A stretch of 64,000 bases of DNA from Nordella sp. HKS 07 (GCF_011046735.1 NZ_CP049258.1:4048001-4112000), one strand, 5' to 3'. Numbered from the stretch's first letter, positions 1-8,315 are shown. Numbers and translations: made by a program. Notes: generated by a model from the letters alone, not told the origin.

Positions 1-579
1 GGCTCCGAAATCTGGGCCCTGCGCGGCGCCGAGCTCAAGTCGATGCGCCGTCAGCTGCAGCCGATCTTTCAGAATCCGGCCTCGTCCTTCAATCCTCGCC
101 AGACTATCCGTGCCATCCTGTCGGCGCCCCTCGAAGTGCATGGCATCGGCACGCCTGCGGAGCGGCGCGAGCGCATAAGCACTCTGCTCCGCCGTGTCGG
201 TCTCGACCCGTCGATCGAGACCCGCCTGCCGCATCAATTGTCGGGCGGCCAGAAGCAGCGCATCGCCATTGCCCGCGCCGTGATACTGGGGCCCAGCGTC
301 GTGCTGGCGGATGAGCCCACATCGGCGCTCGATGTCTCCGTCCAGGCCCAGGTGCTGAAGCTCTTCTCCGACATCAAGTATGATTTCGGCCTCACCACGA
401 TCTTCGTCAGCCATAATCTGGCGGTCATCCGCGAGGTCAGCGACGAAGTCGCCGTCATGCGCCGCGGCGAGATTGTCGAGCAGGGCGAAGTCGATCGCAT
501 CTTCGAAGATCCGCAACATGACTATACGCGCGAGCTCCTGGCCGCCGTGCCGACATCCGCTTTCATGCGGCAAGCCTGA
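1..579 (+). CDS. Peptide/nickel-type ABC transporter ATP-binding protein, C-terminal part (5' end outside window)
   Basis: The reading frame is open from the first base, so the N-terminus with Walker A lies upstream of the window. What remains is the second half of an ABC ATPase of the oligopeptide/dipeptide (OppF/DppF) type. Visible are the Q-loop segment QPIFQNPASSFNPR, the signature LSGGQKQRIAIARA, Walker B VVLADEPTSALD with the D-loop SVQAQ, and the H-loop FVSHNLAVI. The extended Q-loop with SSFNPR is typical of the peptide-importer subfamily. It would energise uptake of a peptide or peptide-like substrate at the inner membrane. It ends 18 nt before a DUF1028 gene and is followed by an M20 hydrolase, so the three probably form the tail of one operon that imports and processes a peptide or acylated amino acid. 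The exact substrate is not visible. Confidence 0.9.
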   Translation, partial: GSEIWALRGAELKSMRRQLQPIFQNPASSFNPRQTIRAILSAPLEVHGIGTPAERRERISTLLRRVGLDPSIETRLPHQLSGGQKQRIAIARAVILGPSVVLADEPTSALDVSVQAQVLKLFSDIKYDFGLTTIFVSHNLAVIREVSDEVAVMRRGEIVEQGEVDRIFEDPQHDYTRELLAAVPTSAFMRQA

Positions 580-597
580 ACCGAAAGGAGATACCTC

Positions 598-1335
598 ATG
601 ATCCAGCTGGCCACTTTCTCCATCGCCGCGCGCTGCCCGCGCACCGGCATGCTGGGCGTCGCCGTCTCGACCGCGGTGCCGGCCATCGGTGGGCTGTGTG
701 CGTTCGTAGGCCCGCGCATCGGCGCCGTTGCGACGCAATCCTGGGTCAATCCCTATCTCGGCATTGACGGGCTTTCCTTGCTGAAGGGCGGCATGTCGGC
801 CAAGGCGGCGCTCGACAAGCTCATTGCCGAGGATCCGGGCCGTGAGGTCCGTCAGCTCGGCATCGTCGATGCGCAGGGCAATGTCGCCGCCTTCACCGGC
901 AAGGAGTGCACGGCCTGGTGCGGGCATGAAGTGGGTGAGGGCTTCACCGTTCAGGGCAATATGCTGGTGAGCGGCGAGACCGTGTCGGCGATGGCCAAGG
1001 CCGCCAGCGACGGCGCGGCGCTTGCCTTGCCCGAGCGCCTGATGCGCGTGCTGGAAGCCGGCCAGAAGGCCGGCGGCGACAAGCGCGGCAAGCAGTCGGC
1101 TTATATGAAGGTGCATGATGCCGAGGAGTATCCTTATCTCATGATCGGCGTTGATGATCACTCAACTCCGGTGACGGAGCTGCGCCGCGTCTATGAAGTG
1201 GCGCGCGCCCAATGCCTGCCTTTCGTCACCGGCCTGTCGACGCGCCAGAATAGCGTCGGCCATCTTTCGGCGGAGACCACTTCCATGTTGATGACGCCGC
1301 CCCAGGACCGGCCGCAGCGCGTGGATGGCGAATGA
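598..1335 (+). CDS. DUF1028 family protein (predicted Ntn-hydrolase fold)
   Basis: A 245-residue protein spanning the DUF1028 family. The N-terminus has the family pattern (TFSIAARCPRTGMLGVAVST), then GAVATQSWVNPYLG, an LLKGGMSAKAALDKL helix, and the GREVRQLGIVDAQG and FTVQGNMLV strands. I recall DUF1028 as being assigned to the Ntn-hydrolase superfamily; its substrate is not established. The start is supported by AAGGAG seven bases upstream. The gene lies between a peptide-type ABC ATPase and an ArgE-like deacylase, whose ATG overlaps this stop codon (ATGA), so translation is probably coupled. Context suggests hydrolysis of an imported peptide or amide, which is inference. There is no signal peptide, so it should be cytoplasmic. 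Confidence 0.88.
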   Translation: MIQLATFSIAARCPRTGMLGVAVSTAVPAIGGLCAFVGPRIGAVATQSWVNPYLGIDGLSLLKGGMSAKAALDKLIAEDPGREVRQLGIVDAQGNVAAFTGKECTAWCGHEVGEGFTVQGNMLVSGETVSAMAKAASDGAALALPERLMRVLEAGQKAGGDKRGKQSAYMKVHDAEEYPYLMIGVDDHSTPVTELRRVYEVARAQCLPFVTGLSTRQNSVGHLSAETTSMLMTPPQDRPQRVDGE

Positions 1336-2495
1336 TCATGTCGACCTCCGTGCCTCCGCAGAGCCGTGCCATCCTCGAGCGCCTCGTTTCATTCGACACG
1401 ACCAGCCGCAATTCCAATCTCCCGCTCATCGAATATGTCGAGAGCTATCTTGCGCGTCATGGCGTGCGATCGCGCCGCGTCGGTTCGGCGGACGAGCGCA
1501 AGACCAATCTCTTCGCCACCATCGGGCCCGATGCGCCGGGTGGCCTCATTCTCTCCGGCCACACCGACTGCGTGCCGGTCGACGATCAGGACTGGTCGAG
1601 CGATCCCTTCGTGCTGACCGAGCGCGAGGGCCGGCTTTTCGGCCGCGGCAGTGCCGACATGAAGGGCTTTCTTGCCTGCGTGCTCGCGGTTGTGCCGGAG
1701 CTGGTCGCGAATCCCCGGGCGAAGCCCATCCATATCGCGTTCTCCTATGACGAGGAGGTCGGCTGCACCGGCGTGCTTGAGCTCGTGGACGATTTGAACG
1801 CACGCGGATTTCAGGCTGACATGTGTCTGGTCGGCGAGCCGACCGGCATGGAACTCGTCATCGGGCATAAGAGCGGACGGGCCTATCGCTGCCTGGTCAC
1901 CGGACTCGAGGCGCATTCGAGCCTGGCGCCGCGCGCCGTCAATGCGATCGAGATCGCCGCGCGTCTCATCGCCGGCATCAGCGAGATCGCCAGGGAGTTC
2001 GCGCGCGGCATACGCGATGACGATTTCGATCTGCCGCATGCGACGATCAATACCGGCCTGATCGAGGGCGGCACTGGCATCAATATCGTGCCGCATCACT
2101 GCAGCTTCACTTTCGAATACCGGCTGCTCGCCGGACAGGATCCCGATGAAGTTTTCAACCGGGTGAAGGCGATGGCCGACGCCTTGCTGCCCCTGATGCG
2201 GGCGATCCATCCCGGTGCCGACATCGTCTTCGAGCAGATTTATGATTATCCGGGCCATTTCATCGCCAGCGACACGCCGGCGGTGCAACGCATGATCGCG
2301 CTGTCGGGTTCGAACCGCCTCGCCAAGGTCGCCTACGGGACCGAGGCGGGTCATCTGCAGAACGGCCTCGGTGTGCCGACCGTGATCTGCGGTCCGGGCG
2401 ACATCGCGGTGGCGCACAAGCCGGATGAGTTCGTGACGCTCGATCAGCTGCGCCGCTGTGAGGATCTGCTGAAACGGCTTTGCGGCGCAGGCTGA
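1332..2495 (+). CDS. argE: M20-family amidohydrolase, acetylornithine deacetylase (ArgE)-like
   Basis: 387 residues, the usual length of the proteobacterial ArgE type. Metal-site motifs of the M20 family are present: SGHTDCVPV near residue 76, GRGSADMKG near 106-114 and the catalytic-base region SYDEEVGCTG near 140. A GHKSGRAYRCLVTGLEAHSS segment marks the dimerisation domain, and a late GTEAGHLQ supplies a metal ligand. Known members hydrolyse N-acetyl-L-ornithine with two Zn ions in the cytoplasm. This copy sits with DUF1028 and a peptide transporter rather than with arg genes, so it may act on another N-acyl amino acid. The ATG overlaps the DUF1028 stop. The gene converges on the regulator gene, with 34 bp between the stop codons. 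Family confidence is high, substrate confidence low. Confidence 0.85.
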   Translation: MIMSTSVPPQSRAILERLVSFDTTSRNSNLPLIEYVESYLARHGVRSRRVGSADERKTNLFATIGPDAPGGLILSGHTDCVPVDDQDWSSDPFVLTEREGRLFGRGSADMKGFLACVLAVVPELVANPRAKPIHIAFSYDEEVGCTGVLELVDDLNARGFQADMCLVGEPTGMELVIGHKSGRAYRCLVTGLEAHSSLAPRAVNAIEIAARLIAGISEIAREFARGIRDDDFDLPHATINTGLIEGGTGINIVPHHCSFTFEYRLLAGQDPDEVFNRVKAMADALLPLMRAIHPGADIVFEQIYDYPGHFIASDTPAVQRMIALSGSNRLAKVAYGTEAGHLQNGLGVPTVICGPGDIAVAHKPDEFVTLDQLRRCEDLLKRLCGAG

Positions 2496-2529
2496 GCGGT
2501 CGAGCAGGCCACTATTCAAGCCGCGATAG

Positions 2530-3519
2530 TTAACCCCCACCCGCCGCGTCGAGCACCGGCACGCCGCGCTCGCGGTAGGGTGTGCGGCCATAGAAGGCGC
2601 GGTAGCATTTCGAGAAATGCGACGGCGAGGAAAAGCCGCAGGCAAGCGCCACATTGATCACCGACAGGTCGGTCTGGAGCAGCAGCGAGCGCGCCTTCTT
2701 GAGCCGCAGTTCCAGATAATAGCGCTTGGGCGAGCGGTCGAGATAGCGCCGGAACAGGCGCTCGAGCTGGCGGGCCGAAAGCCCGGCCTGGCGCGCCAGC
2801 ACGCTGGGCGACAAGGGTTCCTCGAGATTGTTCTCCATCTCCTCGATGATGCCGACGAGCTTGGGGTGGCGCGCCCCGATGCGGGCGGGCAGCGACATGC
2901 GCTGGTGCTCGCTGTGATGGCGGATCGGCGAATGCAGCACGAGCTCGGCGACATTGGCGGCGAGATCGGGCCCATGCTGGCTGGCGATCAGGGCCAGCAT
3001 CATGTCGAGTGCCGACGTGCCGCCGGCGCTGGTGAAGCGGTCGCGATCGATCTCGAACAGTCCGCCGGTCGCCTCGATTTCCGGGAAGGCTTCCGAGAAG
3101 CCCGGCAGATTCTCCCAGTGGATGGTGCAGCGGTAGCCGTCGAGAATATGGGCCTCGGCGAGCACATGGGCGCCGGTGCAGACCGCGCCGATATCGAGGC
3201 CCCGCCGGGCCGCCTTGCGCAGCCAGTTCACCAGCCGCTTGTCGACATGGTGCTGGATGTTGAGCCCGCCGCAGACAATGACCGTGTCATGCTCGCCGAT
3301 CTGCTCGAGATCGCCGTCGACCATGGCGAGGATACCGTTCGAGGCGGCCACCGGCTTGCCGTCGACCGAATGCATGGCCCATTTGTAAAGCGGCTTCTCG
3401 GCGCAGCGATTGGCGAGCCGCAAAGGCTCGATGGCCGCGGTGGCCGGCATCATGGTGAATTCGGGGACCATGATGAAAGAGAATTTCTGCGGCCATTCCT
3501 GGGGCTTGTCGCCGAACAT
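2530..3519 (-). CDS. GATase1/DJ-1-type AraC-family transcriptional regulator (GbdR/CdhR-like)
   Basis: About 329 residues from the ATG at 3519; the frame stays open to 3630, but the conserved region begins at FSFIMVPEFTMM. The N-terminal half is a DJ-1/PfpI-like ligand domain (IEPLRLANR, VCGGLNIQ, GAVCTGAHVLAEA, TSAGGTSALDMM). The C-terminal half is an AraC DNA-binding domain with two helix-turn-helix units (LARQAGLSARQLERLFRRYL and VALACGFSSPSHFSKCYRAF). This architecture matches GbdR and CdhR, which sense glycine betaine/dimethylglycine or carnitine and activate demethylation genes, including sarcosine oxidase. That role fits here, because a folate reductase-like gene is divergent from it and soxBDAG lies about 5 kb away. 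The effector is inferred, not seen. Confidence 0.88.
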   Translation of the reverse strand: MFGDKPQEWPQKFSFIMVPEFTMMPATAAIEPLRLANRCAEKPLYKWAMHSVDGKPVAASNGILAMVDGDLEQIGEHDTVIVCGGLNIQHHVDKRLVNWLRKAARRGLDIGAVCTGAHVLAEAHILDGYRCTIHWENLPGFSEAFPEIEATGGLFEIDRDRFTSAGGTSALDMMLALIASQHGPDLAANVAELVLHSPIRHHSEHQRMSLPARIGARHPKLVGIIEEMENNLEEPLSPSVLARQAGLSARQLERLFRRYLDRSPKRYYLELRLKKARSLLLQTDLSVINVALACGFSSPSHFSKCYRAFYGRTPYRERGVPVLDAAGGG

Positions 3520-3727
3520 GGGGGGTTCCGTAGGGGTTGTCCCAGCGCCAGATAATACCAATCCCGCGCTTTGTCCATCTGCGTCATGGAGAGGTACGAA
3601 TACGACAGGAAGGATAGGGGGCCGTCGCAACCGGAACTACCCGTGTCGCAAATCCTCATGCAACCGCTATAGGGCCGGATAATGCTGGGCGCCAATCCAT
3701 CCGCCATCCGGAGTCAAGGCAGTGAAT
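3520..3727. promoter_or_regulatory. Divergent intergenic region between the GbdR-like regulator and the MTHFR-like gene
   Basis: A 208-bp region between two divergent starts. It must hold the promoters of both genes and is a natural place for an operator of the AraC-type regulator. No unambiguous -35/-10 pair or inverted repeat stands out. A shine-Dalgarno-like AAGG lies eight bases before the ATG at 3728. Confidence 0.4.
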
Positions 3728-4615
3728 ATGTTCTCGAGGCTCAAGGTCGAAGCCGGCGACATGCCGGCCCTGGTTGCCGCCTTCCTAACGCGACTTTCGA
3801 TCGAGATCACGCCCAAACAGATCGAGAAGGTCGGCCTGCTGAAGGAGCGGCTGCCGCAGGGCACCCGCGTCTATGTGGCCTTGATCGACCCGGCGGATCT
3901 TCCCCACCAGATCGACGCCGTCGCCACCATAAGGGCTGCCGGGCTCGAGCCCGTGCCGCATGTCCCGGCCCGTTTCGTGCGCGACCAGGCCGATCTCGAC
4001 CACCGCCTCGAGGCCTTCGCCGAGCGCGGACAGGTGCGCCAGGCGCTTGTGCTCGGCGGCGGCGCGCCGCACCCATTGGGCAGCTATGACGCGGCGATTC
4101 AGCTCCTCGAAACCGGTCTCTTCCAGAAGCACGGCATCGCCAAGATCGGCGTCGCCGGCCATCCGGAAGGCAATCCCGACATCGCCAAGGCCCGCGGCGA
4201 GGAAGCCCTGGTCAGCGCCTTGCGCGAGAAGCAGGCCTATCTATCCGCCCACGACATCGAAGGCTATATCGCCACCCAGTTCCTCTTCGAGGCCGCACCG
4301 GTCGCCTATTGGGCAAGCACTTTGCGCGAAGCGGGGGTTACACTGCCGATCCACGTCGGCGTGCCGGGTCCGGCGACGATCAAGACGCTCGTCAAATATG
4401 CCGCCGTATGCGGCGTCGGCAATTCCGCCCGCTTCATCCGCAAACAGGCGCTGAACGTCACCAAGCTGTTGACCGTGTCGAGCCCCGACGCCTTTGTCGA
4501 GAACCTGGCCAAGCTCCATTTCGAGAAGCCGGAGCTCGGCATTTCAGGACCGCATCTCTACCCCTTCGGCGGCTTCGACAAGCTGCTAGACTGGGTGTCT
4601 TCCCGGACGCCGTGA
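3728..4615 (+). CDS. Methylenetetrahydrofolate reductase-like protein
   Basis: 295 residues from ATG 3728 (a GTG six bases upstream is also possible, but AAGG at 3716-3719 spaces better for the ATG). The sequence resembles MetF-family TIM-barrel proteins: SIEITPKQIEK near the N-terminus, YVALIDP, VPHVPARFVRD (folate-site region), QALVLGGGAPHPLGSY, KIGVAGHPEGNPD and HVGVPGPATIKTL. MTHFR reduces methylene-THF to methyl-THF using flavin. It is divergent from a GbdR-like regulator and near soxBDAG, whose heterotetramer produces methylene-THF from sarcosine. A role handling that one-carbon product is likely. It may be a divergent paralogue rather than the housekeeping MetF, so I leave the symbol empty. 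Confidence 0.75.
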   Translation: MFSRLKVEAGDMPALVAAFLTRLSIEITPKQIEKVGLLKERLPQGTRVYVALIDPADLPHQIDAVATIRAAGLEPVPHVPARFVRDQADLDHRLEAFAERGQVRQALVLGGGAPHPLGSYDAAIQLLETGLFQKHGIAKIGVAGHPEGNPDIAKARGEEALVSALREKQAYLSAHDIEGYIATQFLFEAAPVAYWASTLREAGVTLPIHVGVPGPATIKTLVKYAAVCGVGNSARFIRKQALNVTKLLTVSSPDAFVENLAKLHFEKPELGISGPHLYPFGGFDKLLDWVSSRTP

Positions 4616-4774
4616 ACTTAGAGCAATTCCCGCCAAAGTTGAAGACTTTGGCGATAAGGATTTGCTCCAACATATTGATTTGGCGCGAATCCTTTTCGGC
4701 GAAGTGATTACACTTCTACGGCTTCGGTTGTATCGTCTCAAGCGATGCTTAACTTCTGGATGTGCTTGAGTCTA
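4616..4774. repeat. Intergenic repeat with hairpin between convergent genes
   Basis: A 159-bp region between the convergent MTHFR-like and MFS genes. It holds a perfect 9-bp inverted repeat, CGCCAAAGT at 4631-4639 and ACTTTGGCG at 4645-4653, which could terminate in both directions. Bases 4681-4709 are identical (29 of 29) to 23096-23124 upstream of glnE, showing a dispersed repeat. The left edge (AGAGCAATTC) resembles intergenic repeats I know from Rhizobiales. Confidence 0.6.
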
Positions 4775-6145
4775 CTAATCCCTCGCGGGTCCTTCGCCCT
4801 TGCCCGCCACAGGCTTCGCTGCGGCGAAGACCTGAAACAGGATACGCCGTGGTACGAATCGTTCGTCATTCAGCAGAAAACTGAAGGTGAAGGCGACACC
4901 GAGCACCACGATGTTGAGCAGGAACGCATAGATGACGGCGCGATCCGGATAGCTGTCCTTGATGCTGGCGACCATCAGAGGACCGGCCACGCCGGCGGCC
5001 GACCAGGCGGTGAGGATGACGCCGTAGAGCCGCGACATGCGCTTGGTTCCGTAAACATCGGAGACCATCGACGGCATGATCGCGAAGCCGCCGCCGAAGC
5101 AGCTCAGCACATAGCATACGAGAACGGCGAAGACCCACGGATTGTGCTCCGTCATCAGGAGGCCGAACACGATCAGCTGCGTGGCGAACAGGACACGAAA
5201 GGTGTTGAGGCGGCCGAGCCGTTCCGAGAGGGCGCCCCAGGCGATGCGCCCGACGCCGTTGAAGAGAGAACTGACGGCGATCAGCGTGGCGCCATAGCCG
5301 GCGAGGACGGTCCGTTCCAGGCCCGGGTGATCGAGCCGCCAGATATCCTGGTACAACGGCGAGAGAAAGCTGATGATCGAGATGCCGGCCATTATGTTGA
5401 GGAAGAAGACGAACCACATGATCGCATATTGGCCGGCCAGCAGATATTCGCTGAGCGGCAGGTCGGCTTCCTGCTCCGCCCGCGCATAGGGACCTTCACT
5501 CTGGGTTTCCTTTTGCGCGGCCGGCACCAGCCCCGAGGGGAGATAGCCATCCGGAGGGTTCTTCATCATCGCCGCGGAGCCGATGGCGACCGAGCCGAGA
5601 ATGGCGCCGAGCGCCGCAAAGACCAAAGTCAGGTTCCCGGAGACGAGGTGCATCAGGATCGGCGCCAGTATGACACTGAGGACGAACGCGACCAGCCCGA
5701 ATCCCATGGCGACAATGCCGGTCAGTTGTCCTCGCCTGTCGGGAAACCATTTGATGACGGTCGTCATCGGCGTCACATAGCCAAGGCCGATACCGATGCC
5801 ACTGATGGCGCCATAGCCCAGATAGAAAAGCGGGAGACTCTCGACCGCCAGTGCAAGCGCCGCGATCGCGTAGCCCGCCGCGAAGAGAATGCCGCCGGCA
5901 ACCGCCAGCTTGCGGGGCCCGATCCTGGCAAGATTGATCCCGCCCCAGGCCGCGGATAGTCCGAGGCAGCAGATATTCAGGCTGAAGGCCCAGGCGGTAG
6001 CGGTATTGCTCCAGCGAAACTGTTCCACCAGGAGGGGCTGGAAATAGCTCCAGGCATGGACGGTGCCGAGACAGAGCTGCAGAATCGTGCAGGCGGTGGC
6101 GACCAGCCACCGGTTGGGCGCGCGTTCCGGCATGCGCGTGCCCAT
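4775..6145 (-). CDS. MFS transporter of the oxalate/formate antiporter (OFA, OxlT-like) family
   Basis: 456 residues with about twelve hydrophobic segments. OFA-family hallmarks are seen: an N-terminal RWLVATACTILQLCLGTVHAWSYF helix region with QFRWSNTATAWAF, the loop GIGLGYVTPMTTVIKWFPDRRG between helices 4 and 5, and GRIAWGALSERLGR between helices 8 and 9. Characterised members exchange oxalate for formate or carry other small carboxylates. It is the last gene of a three-gene leftward unit: the Cache-HAMP gene ends two bases upstream of its start. The substrate is unknown and may match the ligand of the orphan binding protein encoded first. The C-terminus is a long hydrophilic tail of about 30 residues. 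Confidence 0.85.
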   Translation of the reverse strand: MGTRMPERAPNRWLVATACTILQLCLGTVHAWSYFQPLLVEQFRWSNTATAWAFSLNICCLGLSAAWGGINLARIGPRKLAVAGGILFAAGYAIAALALAVESLPLFYLGYGAISGIGIGLGYVTPMTTVIKWFPDRRGQLTGIVAMGFGLVAFVLSVILAPILMHLVSGNLTLVFAALGAILGSVAIGSAAMMKNPPDGYLPSGLVPAAQKETQSEGPYARAEQEADLPLSEYLLAGQYAIMWFVFFLNIMAGISIISFLSPLYQDIWRLDHPGLERTVLAGYGATLIAVSSLFNGVGRIAWGALSERLGRLNTFRVLFATQLIVFGLLMTEHNPWVFAVLVCYVLSCFGGGFAIMPSMVSDVYGTKRMSRLYGVILTAWSAAGVAGPLMVASIKDSYPDRAVIYAFLLNIVVLGVAFTFSFLLNDERFVPRRILFQVFAAAKPVAGKGEGPARD

Positions 6146-6147
6146 GA

Positions 6148-6861
6148 TTACGCTCCCCCGCCGGAAGCCTTGCGGATCAATCTGCCGAGCTCGCCCACTT
6201 CGTCGACGCGATCGAGCAGGGGCTTGAGCTGGTTGGGGGCCGGAGGCGAGTGCTTCTCGTCGGACAGGGAATGCCAGGCATAGTTGCCGAGGAGATGCAG
6301 CGGCCGCGATACCTGATACATCAGCCCGTAGGTCACCAGCACGCTGACCACGAAGATGATGGCGAGAAGATAGACGACCTTGCCGATGGCGGTCTGGACT
6401 TGCAGAGCGAAGTAGCCTTTGTCCATGCCGACATGCACCCGGCCGGCCTGGCCGCCGATGATGCCTGCCGTCACCTCCGAATAGCTGCCCATCCCGGCGA
6501 GAGTGCGATCATAGGTGTCCTTCCCGCTTTTGGAGTCGGCGACGATCTCGTCCGGCACGCCGGGCACGAAGGTGTGGGCGACGATCGTTCCTTCGCCGTC
6601 CACGACGAAGACATAGGAGATGCCCGGGGTCTCGATATACTGGTCGATGACAGACTGAAGCGCCGGATAATTCTGGTTGACGATCAGGTCGCTGTCGGAA
6701 TTGGCGATGGCGCGCGCGATTGCCCGGCTGCTGTTCAGGAAATAGTCGGTGAGCTGCCGGTCCACCGTGTGCACATAGATGACGGAGGTCGACACCAGGA
6801 TGAGCCCCATGAGCGCGAACACGCCAAACAGGGTCTTCTGATAAAACCGGGCGATCCTCAT
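6148..6861 (-). CDS. Membrane sensor stub: Cache-like periplasmic domain plus HAMP, no output domain
   Basis: 237 residues from the ATG at 6861, which overlaps the stop of the upstream binding-protein gene (ATGA). A TM helix lies near residues 11-31. A periplasmic region of about 130 residues follows, with PAS/Cache-like strands (SYVFVVDGEGTIVAHTF, GRVHVGMD). A second TM helix is near 168-190. Then comes a HAMP-like segment with its proline (VSRPLHLLGN) and the closing DEVGELGRLIRKA. The protein stops right there, where a kinase, cyclase or chemotaxis domain normally begins. No catalytic domain is encoded on either side. It may sense the ligand of the binding protein and signal by protein contact, or be a truncated receptor. 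Confidence 0.75.
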   Translation of the reverse strand: MRIARFYQKTLFGVFALMGLILVSTSVIYVHTVDRQLTDYFLNSSRAIARAIANSDSDLIVNQNYPALQSVIDQYIETPGISYVFVVDGEGTIVAHTFVPGVPDEIVADSKSGKDTYDRTLAGMGSYSEVTAGIIGGQAGRVHVGMDKGYFALQVQTAIGKVVYLLAIIFVVSVLVTYGLMYQVSRPLHLLGNYAWHSLSDEKHSPPAPNQLKPLLDRVDEVGELGRLIRKASGGGA

Positions 6862-8192
6862 CGTTTCAGCCAAGCCTCCCATTCATCCACCCGCAAAGGC
6901 ACGAACTGGCCGCCCCGGACAACGGTATAGTAGACTTGGTCCGAGGCCTGGCGCCGGTCCGCGGCGGCGCCGAAGAAAAGCTTCTGTCCAAGGCCCGGAT
7001 CGAATTCGCCCATGCTCAGCGCGGCTTGCGCCAGATCGGAGCGCTTTGGGTTGGCGCACATCCGCTGCAGGATCGCGACGAACATCCTGGCGTTCAGATA
7101 GCCCTCGAAGCTGACGAAGCTGTACGGAAGGGGCGCATATTCCGATTCCGGGGTCTTTCCCCCTGGATAGAGCAGGGAGTCGGGTGGCATGATGGCATCG
7201 CCATAGCGGTCCATCGCCGCGCGGTATTCACGCACGACCGGCATCGCGTCGTCCTGATAGCTCGGCACGACCTGGGAGCTCACCAGCCGGGAAGTATAGT
7301 CCTTGCCGGATTTCTGCTCGGCATCGGACAGGAGCCTGAGCATGGCGTCGCTGCCGACGAACGAGATCGTCGCAACCGGAGCATCGACATCTCTGTCGCG
7401 CATGTTGCGGACGAACCCGGCGCAGGCTGGATAAGTGCCGATACAGATGATGGCGTCGGGCTTGAGGCGCTCCATCACCGCCACCTGGCCATCGTAGCTC
7501 TGATCATAGGGCGAGCCACGCCGGTAAGTGGCTTCGCCGGCGATCTCGAGGCCGTGCCCGGCCAAAGCCTTGCGCACGCCGGCCCATCCCGTGCGGCCAT
7601 AGGCGTCCGCCTGATAAAACACCGCGATGCGGGTCCGGCCTGCGGCGACGAAGTGATCGACGAGCCCCTTGGTCTCCTGGTCGTATGAAGCGCGCAGATT
7701 GAAGCTGAACATGTCATAGGGCGGAACTCGGCTCGCATCGGCCCCGGTGAAGGGGAAGAACAGCAGGAAATGCTCGCCCTGGCGCATCCGCAGAAGCGGC
7801 AGGGTGCGGATCATGGTCGGCGTGCCGACATAGGAGAACAGCGCGAAGACGTTTTCCTTCATCAACCTCAGCGTGTTGCGGATCGCGAGATCGGGCTGGT
7901 ATTTGTCGTCATAGGCCGTGATCACGACGCGCCGGCCTTGGACGCCGCCAGCCTCGTTGACCTGGGTCAGATAGGCCATGGCGCCGCGATAGAGCTCGAT
8001 GCTGAGCGCCCGCGCACTCGCCGAAAAATCTGCCGACATGCCGAGGCGGATTTCACTTTGGCCGTCACCCGGCTGGCCACCTTCAGGAGCCGCCGTCGAT
8101 CCTTGCTGCGCGAAGGCAGGATTGTGGAGAAACACGACAAGAGCCAGGAGGCTCAGCGCGAGGATCGGTCTCAAACTGAGCTTGAACTGCAG
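6858..8192 (-). CDS. Periplasmic branched-chain amino acid-type substrate-binding protein (Peripla_BP_6), orphan
   Basis: About 444 residues. A signal peptide (hydrophobic core LALSLLALVVFL, cleavage near AFAQQ) is followed by a two-lobed type I periplasmic binding fold: IRLGMSADFSASARALSIELYRGA at the start, GGVQGRRVVITAYDDKYQP, RIAVFYQADAYGRTGW and FVSFEGYLNARMF. No ABC permease or ATPase is next to it. The start is unusual. An in-frame TAG lies at 8210-8208, and downstream there is no ATG or GTG before the signal peptide. CTG at 8192 has an ideal GGAGG (8205-8201) eight bases before it; TTG at 8174 is 26 bases away from it. I place the start at the CTG. The next two genes are translationally coupled, so the protein probably presents a ligand to the Cache-HAMP partner. 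Confidence 0.78.
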   Translation of the reverse strand: MQFKLSLRPILALSLLALVVFLHNPAFAQQGSTAAPEGGQPGDGQSEIRLGMSADFSASARALSIELYRGAMAYLTQVNEAGGVQGRRVVITAYDDKYQPDLAIRNTLRLMKENVFALFSYVGTPTMIRTLPLLRMRQGEHFLLFFPFTGADASRVPPYDMFSFNLRASYDQETKGLVDHFVAAGRTRIAVFYQADAYGRTGWAGVRKALAGHGLEIAGEATYRRGSPYDQSYDGQVAVMERLKPDAIICIGTYPACAGFVRNMRDRDVDAPVATISFVGSDAMLRLLSDAEQKSGKDYTSRLVSSQVVPSYQDDAMPVVREYRAAMDRYGDAIMPPDSLLYPGGKTPESEYAPLPYSFVSFEGYLNARMFVAILQRMCANPKRSDLAQAALSMGEFDPGLGQKLFFGAAADRRQASDQVYYTVVRGGQFVPLRVDEWEAWLKR

Positions 8193-8207
8193 GTTCCTCT
8201 CCTCCCC

Positions 8208-8315
8208 CTAGAGCATGATCCGGAAAAGTGCGAAGCGGTTTTCCGAGAGGATCATATGCAAACAAGAAGATAAAGCGTGATGGCGACTCGTTCTAAAGCC
8301 ATTACGCTTTATCGG
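8208..8315. repeat. Palindromic intergenic repeat between soxG and the binding-protein gene
   Basis: A two-part repeat in the roughly 280-bp space between soxG and the next leftward gene. The first part, from CTAGAGCATGATCC at 8208, contains ATGATCCGGAAAA and TTTTCCGAGAGGATCAT arms around 8215-8255. The second is GATAAAGCGTGATGGC at about 8269 pairing with GCCATTACGCTTTATC ending near 8312. The GAGCATGATCCGGAAAAGTG core is, from memory, a common Rhizobiales intergenic repeat. It may act as a terminator after soxG. Bases 8316-8475 hold nothing else I can support. Confidence 0.65.

Noticed and set aside
4745-5959. A 404-codon plus-strand frame opposite the MFS gene
   Set aside because: Same kind of polar antisense of a TM-rich gene.
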